Shown in pieces: positions 1 through 9,110 of a stretch of 64,000 bases of DNA. The stretch comes from Hymenobacter sp. UV11 (GTDB lineage: Bacteria > Bacteroidota > Bacteroidia > Cytophagales > Hymenobacteraceae). The stretch is from positions 434,001 to 498,000 of the forward strand of contig NZ_SRII01000003.1 of NCBI RefSeq assembly GCF_004684095.1, written 5' to 3'. The stretch's first letter is position 1. Each line of letters begins with the position of its first letter. A program made the position numbers and the translations under genes. The notes beneath the pieces are model-generated. The model was given only the letters and a program-made list of their open reading frames with translations. It was not told the origin of the DNA and ran no database searches.

Positions 1-2
1 AC

Positions 3-665
3 GAGGCCGACTTCTTGTACGCCGGGCAGTACACGCGAGGGCAGGGCTACCGCAAAACCAATGACCGCCTTTGGCTCGATACCAAGTACGGCCACGCCCT
101 CTCGCCCAAGTGGGACGCCTTTGTGTCCTTGAACATGCTCTCGCAGTTTGCACCCGGCTACGACTACTCGGGCGATATACCGCGGCTGGTATCGAGTTTC
201 CTGGCCCCGGCTTACCTGACGAATGCCTACGGCTTTGAGTTTCATCCTAACAAGCGGTTTGTGCTGCGCCTGTCGCCCTTCGCGCCGCGCCTAACGATAG
301 TGCGGGAGCCGGGGCGCTTCCAGACGCTGCCCACCGATGTGGTATATGGCGTAGACCCCGGCCACACCACGCGCTGGGAAATTCTGGCGGCCCAGATTCT
401 GGCTTCCCTCGACCAGCCGCTGGGTCCCAACGCCAATTTTAAGGCGCGCTACCTGCTGTTTACCAACTACGGCGGCTTTCGGGCGCGCGACATCAACCAG
501 CGCCTCGACCTCACCATTACGGCCAAAGTGTACGGGCTGCTGAGCGTTAACTTCCAGAGTACCGTGCTGTATCAGTATGACCAGGACCCCGGTATTCAGT
601 TCAGCCAGGGCCTGGGACTGGGCCTGTTATTGACACGCCAGAACCCGCCGGCGCCGCCCAAGTAG
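3..665 (+). CDS. DUF3078 family protein, C-terminal part (5' end outside window)
   Basis: The reading frame is open from the first bases of the window, so this is the C-terminal part (about 220 residues) of a longer protein. It contains KTNDRLWLDTKYGHA, FVSLNMLSQFAPGYDY and SSFLAPAYLTNAYGFEF, then alternating beta strands (LDLTITAKVYGLLSVNFQS). This pattern matches my recollection of the DUF3078 family of Bacteroidota, predicted outer-membrane beta-barrel proteins of unknown role. The protein ends NPPAPPK and lacks a C-terminal aromatic residue. The TTG in the first line would be only an apparent start. It is followed by a promoter-like box and a TonB-dependent receptor gene, so the two are probably separate transcripts. 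Family assignment is fairly confident; function is unknown. Confidence 0.75.
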   Translation, partial: EADFLYAGQYTRGQGYRKTNDRLWLDTKYGHALSPKWDAFVSLNMLSQFAPGYDYSGDIPRLVSSFLAPAYLTNAYGFEFHPNKRFVLRLSPFAPRLTIVREPGRFQTLPTDVVYGVDPGHTTRWEILAAQILASLDQPLGPNANFKARYLLFTNYGGFRARDINQRLDLTITAKVYGLLSVNFQSTVLYQYDQDPGIQFSQGLGLGLLLTRQNPPAPPK

Positions 666-707
666 CCATTTTTGGGCATTCCAGGCTTTTTCGCTGGCAA
701 TAAAGGG

Positions 708-715
708 TACCTTTG
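708..715 (+). promoter_or_regulatory. Putative -7 promoter box TACCTTTG for the TonB receptor gene
   Basis: TACCTTTG fits the Bacteroidota -7 consensus TAnnTTTG and lies 23 bases before the start codon of the receptor gene. I see no well-spaced -33 TTG, so this rests on the -7 box alone. Confidence 0.4.
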
Positions 716-738
716 CGGCCGTTTATTTAACCGCTTGT

Positions 739-2736
739 ATGTCCCCATTTTTACGAAGCGCCGCCAGCCTAGTTTTACTGTTGCCGCTAGCCACGCAAGC
801 CCAGCGCCTGGCTGTTCCTACCCCCGCCGATAGCGCCCGCCAGCGCCCGCTCGGCGAAGTGACGGTGTACGCCACGCGCCTCGGCCAGCTCTCGGGCCAA
901 ACCGGCCGCTACGTGACCGTAGTGCCCGGCAGCACCCTCAGCCGCTACCCGGTGGCCTCGCTCGACGACCTGCTGCGCCTGCTGCCCAACCTGGAGGTGC
1001 AGAGCCGCGGCAGCTTCGGCACCCAGGCCGACATCACGCTGCGCGGCTCAACCTTCAACCAGGTCTTGATTTTGCTGGATGGCATGCGCCTGAACGACCC
1101 GCTCACGGGTCACTTCGCGGGCTATCTGCCCATTACGCCGGCCGAGATTGAGCAGATTGAGGTGGTGCGCGGCCCCGGCGCGGCGCTGTACGGGCCCGAT
1201 GCGGTGGGCGGCTTCATCAACATTGTGACCAAGACCTTCGCCGCCACTCACCGGCCCGACGCCGTGGAGCTGGCCGGCACTTTCCTGTCTGGCGAATACG
1301 GCCTGAAAAGCACCAACGCCGGCTTCTACGGCCAGGACCACGGCCTGCGCCTGGCGGGCGGCATCCTCAACAACACGGCCAGCGGGCAGCTGCTCGACCT
1401 GCCCGGCGGCCTGCGCAACGACTTCAAGCTGAACACCTACTCGCTGTCGGGCGCATACCAGATTACCGATAAATTCAGCGCCGCCGCCCGCGCCAGCTTC
1501 GACCGACGCGACTACAACGCTCAGAATTTTTACACGACCAACGCCGGCGACCGCGCCCGCGAAACCACCTCGCGCGACTGGTACCAGGGCCAGCTGCGCT
1601 ATGAGTGGAACGAGCGCGCCCGCACCGAGCTGTCCATCGTGGGCACGGCCAGCACCGACCTCTACGTGTACACGCCCACCTCGGCGGCCAGCGACCACCT
1701 CATGCACTACCTCAACGTGCAGGGCCAGCACCAAATCCAGCTCTCGCCCAAGGTGCGCGCCACGGTGGGCGGCCAGGCCGACCGCCGCGCCGTACAAAGC
1801 AACGACCGCGGCGACCACGCCGTGTGGCACGCCGGCGCGTTTGCGGTGGCGGCCCTGGCGCCTACCCCCGGCCTCAACATTACGGCCGCCCTACGCCTCG
1901 ACCACGACCAGAACTACGGCACCGAGGTGGTGCCGCAGCTCAATGCCAGCCAGCAGGTGGGCGAAAAGCTGACCGTGCGCGGCGCGGTGGGTAGGGGCAT
2001 CCGGGCACCCAACTTTACCGAGCAGTACAACTCGGCCATTCGGCCCGGCGTGGTGCCCAGCGGCTTCAACGTGGGTAACCCCGGCCTGAGCGCCGAGCGC
2101 ACCTGGAACTACGAAGCGGGCCTCGACTACCAGCCCCTACCCGCCCTCACGCTGCGCGGCACCTACTTCAACCGCTACGGCCGCAACCTGATTGACTACG
2201 TGGCCGCCTCGGGCAGCCAGACGATTGAAACCACGGGCTTCACCAACCTCAGCTCCAGCGCGAGCTACCGGCTGGCCGAAAACCTGTTTGCCGTAACCAC
2301 CCAGGGCATCGAAACCGAGGTGACGAGCCGCGCCCAGTTGGCGCCTGGCCTGCGCCTCGACGGCAGCGTGGGCTACACCTGGGTGCACCTCGATGTGGCC
2401 GGCGATGTGCAGTCGCAGTACCTCTCCAACGTGGCGCGGCACCTGGTTTCGGGCAACGTCAGCCTTGTTCACCAGCGCTTTACGCTGAGCGTGGGCGGCC
2501 TCTATAAGGTGCGCGCCGGCCAGCAAACCGTGCCCAGCGCCGCCACCAATTTGGCCGTGCTCACGCCGAGCTACGCCGTCTTCAACGCCCGCCTGGAGCT
2601 GGCCCTGCTACCCGAGCGCGTGTGGCTGGTGGGCCAGGCCCAGAACCTGTTCAACGCCAAGTACTCAGACCTGCTGGGCGCCCAGATGCCCACCCGCTGG
2701 CTCATGGCCGGCGTGCGCGTGGCGCTGAAGCGATAG
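739..2736 (+). CDS. TonB-dependent outer-membrane receptor (BtuB-like)
   Basis: This 665-residue protein is predicted to import a scarce nutrient (cobalamin, siderophore or similar) across the outer membrane using TonB energy. Residues 1-21 form a signal peptide ending TQAQ. The plug domain follows at about 39-165, with GEVTVYATRLGQ near its start, then LDDLLRLLPNLEV, TLRGSTFNQVLILLDGMRLND and IEVVRGPGAALYGPDAVGG. The rest is a 22-strand-type barrel (RGIRAPNFTEQYN, NPGLSAERTWNYEAGLDY, RVWLVGQAQNLFNAKYSDLLG). The size is close to BtuB, and there is no N-terminal carboxypeptidase-regulatory domain or SusD partner, so this is not a SusCD glycan system. The neighbouring genes do not reveal the substrate. 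ATG start with a -7 box just upstream. Confidence 0.9.
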   Translation: MSPFLRSAASLVLLLPLATQAQRLAVPTPADSARQRPLGEVTVYATRLGQLSGQTGRYVTVVPGSTLSRYPVASLDDLLRLLPNLEVQSRGSFGTQADITLRGSTFNQVLILLDGMRLNDPLTGHFAGYLPITPAEIEQIEVVRGPGAALYGPDAVGGFINIVTKTFAATHRPDAVELAGTFLSGEYGLKSTNAGFYGQDHGLRLAGGILNNTASGQLLDLPGGLRNDFKLNTYSLSGAYQITDKFSAAARASFDRRDYNAQNFYTTNAGDRARETTSRDWYQGQLRYEWNERARTELSIVGTASTDLYVYTPTSAASDHLMHYLNVQGQHQIQLSPKVRATVGGQADRRAVQSNDRGDHAVWHAGAFAVAALAPTPGLNITAALRLDHDQNYGTEVVPQLNASQQVGEKLTVRGAVGRGIRAPNFTEQYNSAIRPGVVPSGFNVGNPGLSAERTWNYEAGLDYQPLPALTLRGTYFNRYGRNLIDYVAASGSQTIETTGFTNLSSSASYRLAENLFAVTTQGIETEVTSRAQLAPGLRLDGSVGYTWVHLDVAGDVQSQYLSNVARHLVSGNVSLVHQRFTLSVGGLYKVRAGQQTVPSAATNLAVLTPSYAVFNARLELALLPERVWLVGQAQNLFNAKYSDLLGAQMPTRWLMAGVRVALKR

Positions 2737-2827
2737 GGTAGGGGTAGGGAGCTTCCGTCGTGGCAAGCCACGCTAAGCAGTCGCCCCCGAACGACACCCA
2801 CGCCAGTCGTTCGCTCATCGTGCGGGC

Positions 2828-2855
2828 GCGATTGCTTCGCAGGCTCGCCATGACA
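2828..2855. repeat. Solo arm of a dispersed palindromic element
   Basis: The sequence GCGATTGCTTCGCAGGCTCG followed by CCATGACA closely matches one arm of the perfect inverted repeat at 25731-25827. No second arm is present, so this is a degenerate or half copy between the receptor and the EamA transporter genes. Confidence 0.5.
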
Positions 2856-2875
2856 TTTTTAATAAGAGCAAAATA

Positions 2876-3790
2876 ATGCTTCCCAAACCTGCTCCGCGCC
2901 TGTTGCTCCTCGCCGCCTTTGCGGCCGTGTACCTGCTGTGGGGCTCCACGTACCTGGCCATTAAGTATGCCATCGCCACGATGCCGCCCTTTCTGATGGC
3001 GGGCAGCCGCTTCGTGCTGGCGGGGGGTATTCTGGCGCTGGCCGGTCGCGCGTCGGCTGAGTACGAAACGCCTACTCTGGCGCAGTGGAAAACGAGCTTC
3101 GTGGTGGGCGCGCTGCTGCTGGTGGGTGGCAACGGCCTGATAGTGCTGGCTGAGCGCACGCTGCCCTCTAGCCTGGCGGCGCTGCTGGTGGCCAGCGAGC
3201 CGTTTTGGGTGGTGCTGTTGGGCTGGTGGTGGCTGGGCCAGGCGCGGCCCAGCGGGCGGGTAGTGCTGGGGCTGCTGCTGGGTTTTGGGGGCGTGTATTT
3301 GCTGGTGGGCGAGCAGCTGGCGACCGGCGCGGCGGGCCGGTCGCAGCTGCTGGGGGTAGGGCTGGTGCTGCTGGGGGCGTTTAGCTGGGCGGCGGGCTCC
3401 ATATACGGGCTGCGTGCGCCGCGGCCGCAGTCGCCGGTGCTGGCCTCCGGCATGCAGATGCTGTGTGGCGGCGCGCTGCTGCTGGTGCTGGGCACGGCTA
3501 CCGGCGAGTGGCGCGGGCTGGAACCCAGCCGCTTTGGCACGGCGGCCTGGCTGGGCTGGGGCTACCTGGTGGTGTTTGGCTCACTGGTGGCGTTCACGGC
3601 GTATAGCTGGCTGTTGCAGCACGCCCCACCGGCGCGGGTGGCCACCTACGCCTACGTCAACCCGGTGGTGGCTGTGCTGCTGGGTTGGGCCATGCTGCAC
3701 GAAGCTCTCACCGCCCAAATGCTGGTGGGCGCGGCCGCCATCGTGGGCTCGGTGGTGCTCATCACAACCCAGCAGAAAAAGGAGGGGTAG
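2876..3790 (+). CDS. EamA/DMT-superfamily transporter
   Basis: A 304-residue integral membrane protein with about ten hydrophobic segments arranged as two tandem EamA repeats (roughly 12-145 and 157-298). It carries the typical first-helix motif AVYLLWGSTYLAIKYA and, in the second half, FSWAAGSIYGLR and HAPPARVATYAYVNPVVAVLLGW. Drug/metabolite transporters of this type usually export amino acids, nucleosides or other metabolites through the inner membrane; the substrate cannot be read from sequence. The stop codon TAG is embedded in a GGGGTAGGG word. No operon partner is evident: the next gene starts 191 bases downstream. Confidence 0.9.
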   Translation: MLPKPAPRLLLLAAFAAVYLLWGSTYLAIKYAIATMPPFLMAGSRFVLAGGILALAGRASAEYETPTLAQWKTSFVVGALLLVGGNGLIVLAERTLPSSLAALLVASEPFWVVLLGWWWLGQARPSGRVVLGLLLGFGGVYLLVGEQLATGAAGRSQLLGVGLVLLGAFSWAAGSIYGLRAPRPQSPVLASGMQMLCGGALLLVLGTATGEWRGLEPSRFGTAAWLGWGYLVVFGSLVAFTAYSWLLQHAPPARVATYAYVNPVVAVLLGWAMLHEALTAQMLVGAAAIVGSVVLITTQQKKEG

Positions 3791-3981
3791 GGCCAGGGCT
3801 GATGTAACAGCGCAACTTTATTGTTGTGAATGCCTGACTTTAGGAGAATCCAAAGTATAGTGTAAGTTATTGAATATTAATAAATTAAATACATAAAAAT
3901 CTGACTTTAAGCCCAATGGTTACTAGTAGGTAGCGTAGAAAATGAGCACGTACTTCGCTCATCATTTTTCCTTTCTGCACT

Positions 3982-4422
3982 ATGAAACACCTACTTCTAC
4001 TTTTGGGCCTGTTAGTAGTATGTGCCCCAGCCGGCGCGCAGGTTCCGCGCCCGGCCGCTCGGCCCGATTCGCTTGGCGCATTGCTCCCTACCCCCCTAGC
4101 TGCGCCCGATACGGTGGCGGCGCTGCACCGGCTGTTTGCGGCCAAGCGCAAGCGTAATAGCCATTTCTTTATTGGTACACTTGGAGTGGCCGCTTTAGGA
4201 GGGGTAGTGGTAGGTACCGCGCCATCTACCTGGGCTGGTTTGGACCAAGCGGTACTCGGGATTGCCATAATTGCCTTCGTGAGTCTGCCCGCCATAGTTG
4301 CGGAAACAGTTATCGCGCTGGATTACAATAAGAAAAGTGAACAACAGGCAATCGAGAGTTTCCAAGCCCGCAAGCTGCCCCGCTACTTAAAACGGAAAAT
4401 GAAGGCCAAGTATTTTCAATAA
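3982..4422 (+). CDS. Small membrane protein of unknown function (paralogue 1)
   Basis: Function not recognised. The 146-residue product has a cleavable-looking signal peptide (MKHLLLLLGLLVVCAPAGAQ), a short proline-rich linker, the motif PDTVAALHRLFAAKRKR (about 42-58), two hydrophobic segments (about 62-82 and 93-110), and a basic tail ending RKLPRYLKRKMKAKYFQ. The gene 24 bases downstream encodes a protein with the same architecture, the same DTVAALHRLFAAKRKR motif and a similar tail, so the two are a tandem duplicated pair. Positions 4108-4148 are identical over 41 nucleotides to 4584-4624. The pair is probably co-transcribed. The 160 bases before the start are AT-rich compared with the neighbouring genes. 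Confidence 0.7.
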   Translation: MKHLLLLLGLLVVCAPAGAQVPRPAARPDSLGALLPTPLAAPDTVAALHRLFAAKRKRNSHFFIGTLGVAALGGVVVGTAPSTWAGLDQAVLGIAIIAFVSLPAIVAETVIALDYNKKSEQQAIESFQARKLPRYLKRKMKAKYFQ

Positions 4423-4445
4423 ACTGGCGAGCCTCAGCTAAAGCA

Positions 4446-4892
4446 ATGAGGACCCACGCACTTATTAATACCTATATACTTCAACGCCTTGTTTGCTTGC
4501 TCTTTACAGTGGTGTTAATGGGTAGCTTGATAGCCCAGGCTCAGCAAGTGCCCCCAACTCTCTATACTGCTAGCGTGGCGCCTGATACGGTGGCGGCGCT
4601 GCACCGGCTGTTTGCGGCCAAGCGTAAGCGAAAACTATTCGTTATTGCCGTAACAATAGTAGCGGGAGGAGCTGGCTTGGCAATAAGCGGAAACCTTTCA
4701 GGAGAAGGGATTGCCAGTCCGCGTGCGATGGCCCAGGGTTTAATTCCTATTATAAGTATCCCAGTTATAGGCGAGCAAGGAATAGTCTATACCCTTAGCC
4801 ATAAGAAAGAAGCCCAAGTAATAGAGTTATGGAGAGTACATCGATTACCAGAACGTATTAAGGCTGAACTCACCCCAGATTATTTCAATTAG
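4446..4892 (+). CDS. Small membrane protein of unknown function (paralogue 2)
   Basis: A 148-residue homologue of the preceding gene; function not recognised. It has a signal-anchor-like N-terminus (residues 1-33, ending AQAQ), then APDTVAALHRLFAAKRKRK (about 46-64), two hydrophobic stretches (about 65-85 and 95-112) and a C-terminus RVHRLPERIKAELTPDYFN that aligns with the tail of the first copy. Base composition is clearly poorer in G and C than in flanking genes, except in the 41-nucleotide block shared with the first copy. Start chosen at ATG 4446, giving a conventional signal sequence. Confidence 0.65.
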   Translation: MRTHALINTYILQRLVCLLFTVVLMGSLIAQAQQVPPTLYTASVAPDTVAALHRLFAAKRKRKLFVIAVTIVAGGAGLAISGNLSGEGIASPRAMAQGLIPIISIPVIGEQGIVYTLSHKKEAQVIELWRVHRLPERIKAELTPDYFN

Positions 4893-4996
4893 TACTCTGT
4901 CGTCATTAACAACTCACAGTAGTGGCTGTGTAAGACAAGAAGCTTGTGTTAGACTGAAGCCGACCTTTTCGCAACGTATTTTTGTTGATTAACGCC

Positions 4997-5049
4997 AGCC
5001 CGCGTAGCGGGCATATCCGCGAAATCCGTTTAATCAGTTTAAATCTGCG
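4997..5049 (+). repeat. Dispersed 'ATCCGYTTAATCAG...ATCTGCG' element abutting topB start
   Basis: A 53-base element beginning AGCCCGCGTAGCGGGC (a small hairpin) and ending AAATCTGCG directly before the topB ATG. It is about 90% identical by eye to the 55-base arms at 34969-35023 and 35097-35151. It therefore forms the whole proximal 5' untranslated region of topB. Confidence 0.75.
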
Positions 5050-7614
5050 ATGAAGGTTTGCCTTGCCGAAAAGCCCAGCGTGGCCCGCGAAATAGCCCAG
5101 GTTATCGGGGCCGACCGGCGCATGGATGGCTACTACGAGGGCAACGGCTACCAGGTGACCTGGACGTTTGGCCACTTCTGCCAGCTCAAGGAGCCCGACG
5201 ACTACCGCCCCGAGTGGAAGCGCTGGAACCTACACGACCTGCCCATGATACCCGAGCAGTTCGGCATCAAGCTCATGCGCCGCGACGAGGGGGTAGTGAA
5301 GCAGTTTAACACGATAAAAAGGCTGCTCGACGGCGCCACCGAGGTCATCAACTGCGGTGACGCCGGGCAGGAAGGCGAGGTCATTCAGCGCTGGGTGATT
5401 CACGAGGCCAAGTGCCGCAAGCCGGTGAAGCGCCTCTGGATTTCGTCGCTTACCGAGGAAGCTATTCGGCAGGGATTCAATAATTTGCGCGATGGCAAGG
5501 AGTTCGACAGCCTCTACCAGGCCGGGCGCAGCCGGGCGGTGGGCGACTGGCTGCTGGGCCTGAACGCGACCCGCCTCTTCACGCTCAAATACACGACCTA
5601 CCAAGACAAGCAGCTGCTGAGCATCGGGCGGGTGCAGACGCCCACGCTGGCGCTGCTCGTGGACCGCTACCACGAAATCCGCAACTTCAAGCCCGAGCCC
5701 TATTGGGTGCTCAAAACGCAGTACCGCGACACCACTTTCACGCGCATCAACACCGAGGCTGAGCAAAAGCAGGCCCAGGATGCGCCCGATGAGCAGAGCC
5801 GCCTGCGGGCGCTGGGCTACTTCGTGAAGGAAGACGAGGCCAACCAAGCCCTCGAAGCCGTGAAACCCGCGCCGCTTACCGTCACCAACGTCGAGATTAA
5901 GAAGGGTAGGGAATCGCCGCCGCGCCTGTTCGACCTCACCAGCTTGCAGGTGCAGTGCAACAACCAGCTGAGCCTCTCGGCCGAGGACACGCTCAAGATT
6001 GTGCAGGCCCTCTACGAGAAGAAGGCCGTGAGCTACCCGCGGGTCGATACCACGTTTTTGCCGGATGATATCTGCCCCAAAATCCCCGGCATTCTGCGCG
6101 GTATTGGCTACCAGAACCTCACCGGGCCGCTGCTGGCAAATAAGATTCCGAAGACGACTAAGGTATTTAACAACAACAAGGTAACTGACCACCATGCCAT
6201 TATTCCGACGGGTAGCGGTGGGCCGGGCGGCGGCATGGAGAGCAGCGTGTACGACATCATCGTGCGCCGCTTCATCGCCGCGTTTTACCCCGACTGCGAG
6301 GTGAGCAACACTACCGTGCTGGCCGAGGCCGCTGAGTACCTGTTTCGGGTGCGCGGCCGCCAGATTCTCAATCCCGGCTGGCGCGTGGTCTACGGCGACC
6401 CGACCCAGCAAACGGCGCCCAAGCCTACCCCCCCCGCCGGCGCCAACGCCACCGGCAGCGAGGACAACGACGACGTGGTGAGCACCGTGCTTCCCAGCTT
6501 CGCTAAGGGCGAAAGCGGCCCCCACCAGCCGCGCCTCGAAAGCAAGATGACCCAGCCGCCCAAGGACTACACCGAGGCCAGCCTGCTGCGCGGCATGGAA
6601 ACGGCCGGCCGCAACATCGACGACGAGGAGCTGCGCCTGGCCATGAAGGAGAGCGGCATCGGCCGCCCCAGCACCCGCGCCGCCATCATCGAAACGCTGT
6701 TTAAGCGCAACTACGTGCGGCGCGATAAAAAGCGCCTCCTACCCACCCCCACGGGCGTCGAGCTGATTGGCTTGATACGAAACCCGACTCTGAAATCAGC
6801 GGAGCTAACCGGCCAGTGGGAGCAGAAATTGCGTCAGATTGAGCGCAACGAGCTGCCCTCCGACCAGTTTTTGGAGGAACTGAAAGGCCTGGTGCGCGAG
6901 ATGGTGCAGGAGGTGAAAACCGACCGGAGCGGCCGGGCGGTGTCGGGCGGTAGCCCTACCCCCCCCGCCGCCAGCGGTAGCCAAGCAGTTGCAAACGCAA
7001 CGCAAAAGCCAGCTATTGCCGGGCAAAAGGCTGGCAGCCAGGTAGCGGCGACAGCTAGCTTAGGAAACTGCCCCGCCTGCAAAACCGGCCACATCCTGCG
7101 CGGCAAAACGGCCTTTGGCTGTGCGCGCTTTCGTGAGGGCTGCCAGTTTCGCCTGCCCATCGAAATACTCGGCAAAAAGTTGAGCGACCCGCAAGTCAAA
7201 AGCCTGCTCGCCAAGGGCCGTACGCAGCTGATAAAAGGCTTTGTGACCGGCGCGGGCGAAAAGCTCGACGGTGCGCTGACGCTCGATGCCCAGTTCCAAC
7301 CCGAGCTGGTGCCCGCCGCCGAAAGCAAGCCCACCACTGCCATTGACCCCGGCCAGATTCCGTGCCCCGTGTGCAAGCTCGGCACCATGCTCAAGGGTAG
7401 CAGTGCCTTCGGCTGCTCGCGCTTCCGCGAAGACTGCCAGTTCCGCGTACCCTTCGAGTGGGGGGGTAAGAAGCTGACCGACACGCAGCTGCGCCAGCTC
7501 CTGCGCCGCGGCGAAACGGGCGTTATCAAAGGCTTTCTTTCGGCCAAAACCGGCAAGAAGTACGACGCCGCCCTGAAGGTGGAGGAGGGGCGCGTGGTGC
7601 CGGTGTTTGGGTAA
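5050..7614 (+). CDS. topB: DNA topoisomerase III (type IA)
   Basis: This 854-residue type IA topoisomerase relaxes or decatenates DNA by single-strand passage. The N-terminal Toprim domain (1-150) begins KVCLAEKPSVAREIA and holds the acidic motif NCGDAGQEGEV. The arch domain includes SIGRVQTPTLALLVDRY. The active-site tyrosine is Tyr329 in SYPRVDTTFLP, close to Tyr328 of E. coli TopB. Residues 625-670 form a Gly/Ala/Pro-rich linker. Two C-terminal repeats follow, each with CPxC...GCxRFRExC (from Cys674 and Cys772) and ending IKGF, resembling the Toprim-associated C-terminal repeat domain of Bacteroidota and plasmid TopB proteins. ATG start lies immediately after a dispersed repeat. Co-directional with upstream genes but separated from them by 157 bases. 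Confidence 0.93.
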   Translation: MKVCLAEKPSVAREIAQVIGADRRMDGYYEGNGYQVTWTFGHFCQLKEPDDYRPEWKRWNLHDLPMIPEQFGIKLMRRDEGVVKQFNTIKRLLDGATEVINCGDAGQEGEVIQRWVIHEAKCRKPVKRLWISSLTEEAIRQGFNNLRDGKEFDSLYQAGRSRAVGDWLLGLNATRLFTLKYTTYQDKQLLSIGRVQTPTLALLVDRYHEIRNFKPEPYWVLKTQYRDTTFTRINTEAEQKQAQDAPDEQSRLRALGYFVKEDEANQALEAVKPAPLTVTNVEIKKGRESPPRLFDLTSLQVQCNNQLSLSAEDTLKIVQALYEKKAVSYPRVDTTFLPDDICPKIPGILRGIGYQNLTGPLLANKIPKTTKVFNNNKVTDHHAIIPTGSGGPGGGMESSVYDIIVRRFIAAFYPDCEVSNTTVLAEAAEYLFRVRGRQILNPGWRVVYGDPTQQTAPKPTPPAGANATGSEDNDDVVSTVLPSFAKGESGPHQPRLESKMTQPPKDYTEASLLRGMETAGRNIDDEELRLAMKESGIGRPSTRAAIIETLFKRNYVRRDKKRLLPTPTGVELIGLIRNPTLKSAELTGQWEQKLRQIERNELPSDQFLEELKGLVREMVQEVKTDRSGRAVSGGSPTPPAASGSQAVANATQKPAIAGQKAGSQVAATASLGNCPACKTGHILRGKTAFGCARFREGCQFRLPIEILGKKLSDPQVKSLLAKGRTQLIKGFVTGAGEKLDGALTLDAQFQPELVPAAESKPTTAIDPGQIPCPVCKLGTMLKGSSAFGCSRFREDCQFRVPFEWGGKKLTDTQLRQLLRRGETGVIKGFLSAKTGKKYDAALKVEEGRVVPVFG

Positions 7615-7631
7615 TTCGCGGGGGGTAGGCG

Positions 7632-9080
7632 CTACTCTTTCTTCGGTACGTAGGGCTTGCCGTTGAGCTTGGTGCGGGGGCCGGCGTTCTGGGCCTTGCC
7701 GTCGCGGTAGGTTACCTGGCGCTCAATGCTGTGGCCGTTGGCCTTGTAATACGTCCACTCGCCGCTCTGCTTGCCGTTTTTGTACTGGCCGGCCACGGCG
7801 GGGCTGCCATCTTCGTGGAATTCTTGGAAAGCACCCACTAGCAAGCCTTTCAGGTAGTTAGCTTCTTTGCGCGCTTGGCCGGTGGGGTAGTACTCCTGGC
7901 CTACGGCCGTTTGCAGGCCGTTGAGGTCAAACTGCTGGCGAGTCTGCACTTTGCCGTTGTCGAAATACGTGAGGCGCTCGCCGGTGAGCTTGCCGTTGGC
8001 GGCGTAGGTTTCGGTTTGGCGCGGGGTCTTGCCGTCGGGGTAAAACTCTCGCCAGGTGCCGGCGGGGCGGTTATTCTTGTACTGCTCCTCGGCCTGGCGG
8101 GGCTGGCTAGCGGCGTCGTAGTAGCGCACCACCTTGCGGTCGCGGCCCTGGTTGGCGTAGTCGATTTCTTCCTTCAGCTGGCCATTTTCGAAGTATACCA
8201 AGCCGTGGCCGGTGGGCACGCCCAGGCGGTAGGTGGTCTTGCCCTTCACCTTGCCGCTTTCGTAGTACGAGGTGGCCGGGCCGTCGAGGGCGGCGGTGCC
8301 GGTGCGCGGGGCCACGCGCTTGGTGAGGTCATCGCCGAGCTTGTTGGTCACCTGGCGCTCGCGCAGGGCGGCCGGGGCGTAGGTGCCCTCGGTTTGGAGC
8401 TGGCCGGTGGGGTAGTACGAGCGGTAGCTGCCCTTGCCGGTCTGGTCGTTCATCACCGTCTCGCTTTCGAGCTGGCCGGTTTCGTAATACGTCTTGTACG
8501 AGCTGGCCAGCAGGCCATTGCGCAGCGTTCCCTCACTCTGCACCTTGCCGCTGGGGTAGAAGAATTTCACCGCGCCGTTGGGCTGGCCGTTGGCATACGT
8601 CACCTCCGCTGCCGACTGCCCATTGGCGTACAGCTCGCGCACCGCGCCATTGGGCTGGCCCTTGGTGAGCGTGGTTTGGAGCTTGATTTCGCCGGTGGGG
8701 TAGTAAGTCGTCAACGGCCCGTTGGGCTCATCGTCCAGGAAAGTGCCGACCTGCGCCACCTTGCCATCGGGGTAGTAGGTCTTAAAAGGGCCCTGGCGCA
8801 CGCCGGCCGCGTAGGTCGCCTCCAGCCGCCGGGCGTGGTTGGCGTGAAACTCCACGTAGAGCGAGTCGCGCTTGCCGTCGGTGTAGCGGGTCTGGGCTTC
8901 GAGCCGGCCGTTGGGGTAGAAGCGCTTGTAGGGGCCATTCAGTACGGTATCCTGGGCCACCAGGGCCCGGTAAATCTCGTGCGGATGAATCTTGGTCGAG
9001 TCGAAATAAATCGTAATGCGCTGGGAGCGTTGGGCTTGGCTGGCCAGTGGCAGCAGCAAAAGAAGCAACAGGTATTTCAT
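7632..9080 (-). CDS. Secreted MORN-repeat (YwqK-like) protein
   Basis: A 482-residue exported protein: signal peptide MKYLLLLLLLPLASQAQ, then an almost uninterrupted array of roughly fifteen MORN-variant repeats, each about 22-24 residues, with cores such as GPYKRFYPNGRLEA, GPFKTYYPDGKVAQ, GAVKFFYPSGKVQS and GTWREFYPDGKTPR. Such arrays form extended beta-hairpin solenoids. Bacteroidota proteins of this type are often labelled YwqK-family antitoxins by homology, but a signal peptide argues against an antitoxin role and no toxin gene is adjacent. Function is unknown, perhaps structural or binding in the periplasm. Convergent with topB, 17 bases apart. Confidence 0.85.
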   Translation of the reverse strand: MKYLLLLLLLPLASQAQRSQRITIYFDSTKIHPHEIYRALVAQDTVLNGPYKRFYPNGRLEAQTRYTDGKRDSLYVEFHANHARRLEATYAAGVRQGPFKTYYPDGKVAQVGTFLDDEPNGPLTTYYPTGEIKLQTTLTKGQPNGAVRELYANGQSAAEVTYANGQPNGAVKFFYPSGKVQSEGTLRNGLLASSYKTYYETGQLESETVMNDQTGKGSYRSYYPTGQLQTEGTYAPAALRERQVTNKLGDDLTKRVAPRTGTAALDGPATSYYESGKVKGKTTYRLGVPTGHGLVYFENGQLKEEIDYANQGRDRKVVRYYDAASQPRQAEEQYKNNRPAGTWREFYPDGKTPRQTETYAANGKLTGERLTYFDNGKVQTRQQFDLNGLQTAVGQEYYPTGQARKEANYLKGLLVGAFQEFHEDGSPAVAGQYKNGKQSGEWTYYKANGHSIERQVTYRDGKAQNAGPRTKLNGKPYVPKKE

Positions 9081-9110
9081 AAGTAAAGCCTAACGCTGGC
9101 GAGCGTTTTT

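Noticed and set aside
5230..6525. 431-codon minus-strand frame antisense to topB
   Set aside because: Antisense to catalytic motifs of topoisomerase III with no own features.
7632..9080. Toxin-antitoxin interpretation of the YwqK-like protein
   Set aside because: It has a signal peptide and no toxin gene beside it, so the antitoxin label of its family was not adopted.
7875..9086. 403-codon plus-strand frame antisense to the MORN-repeat gene
   Set aside because: The composition is dominated by Ala, Val and Gly repeated in register with the MORN array. No family resemblance; an antisense shadow.
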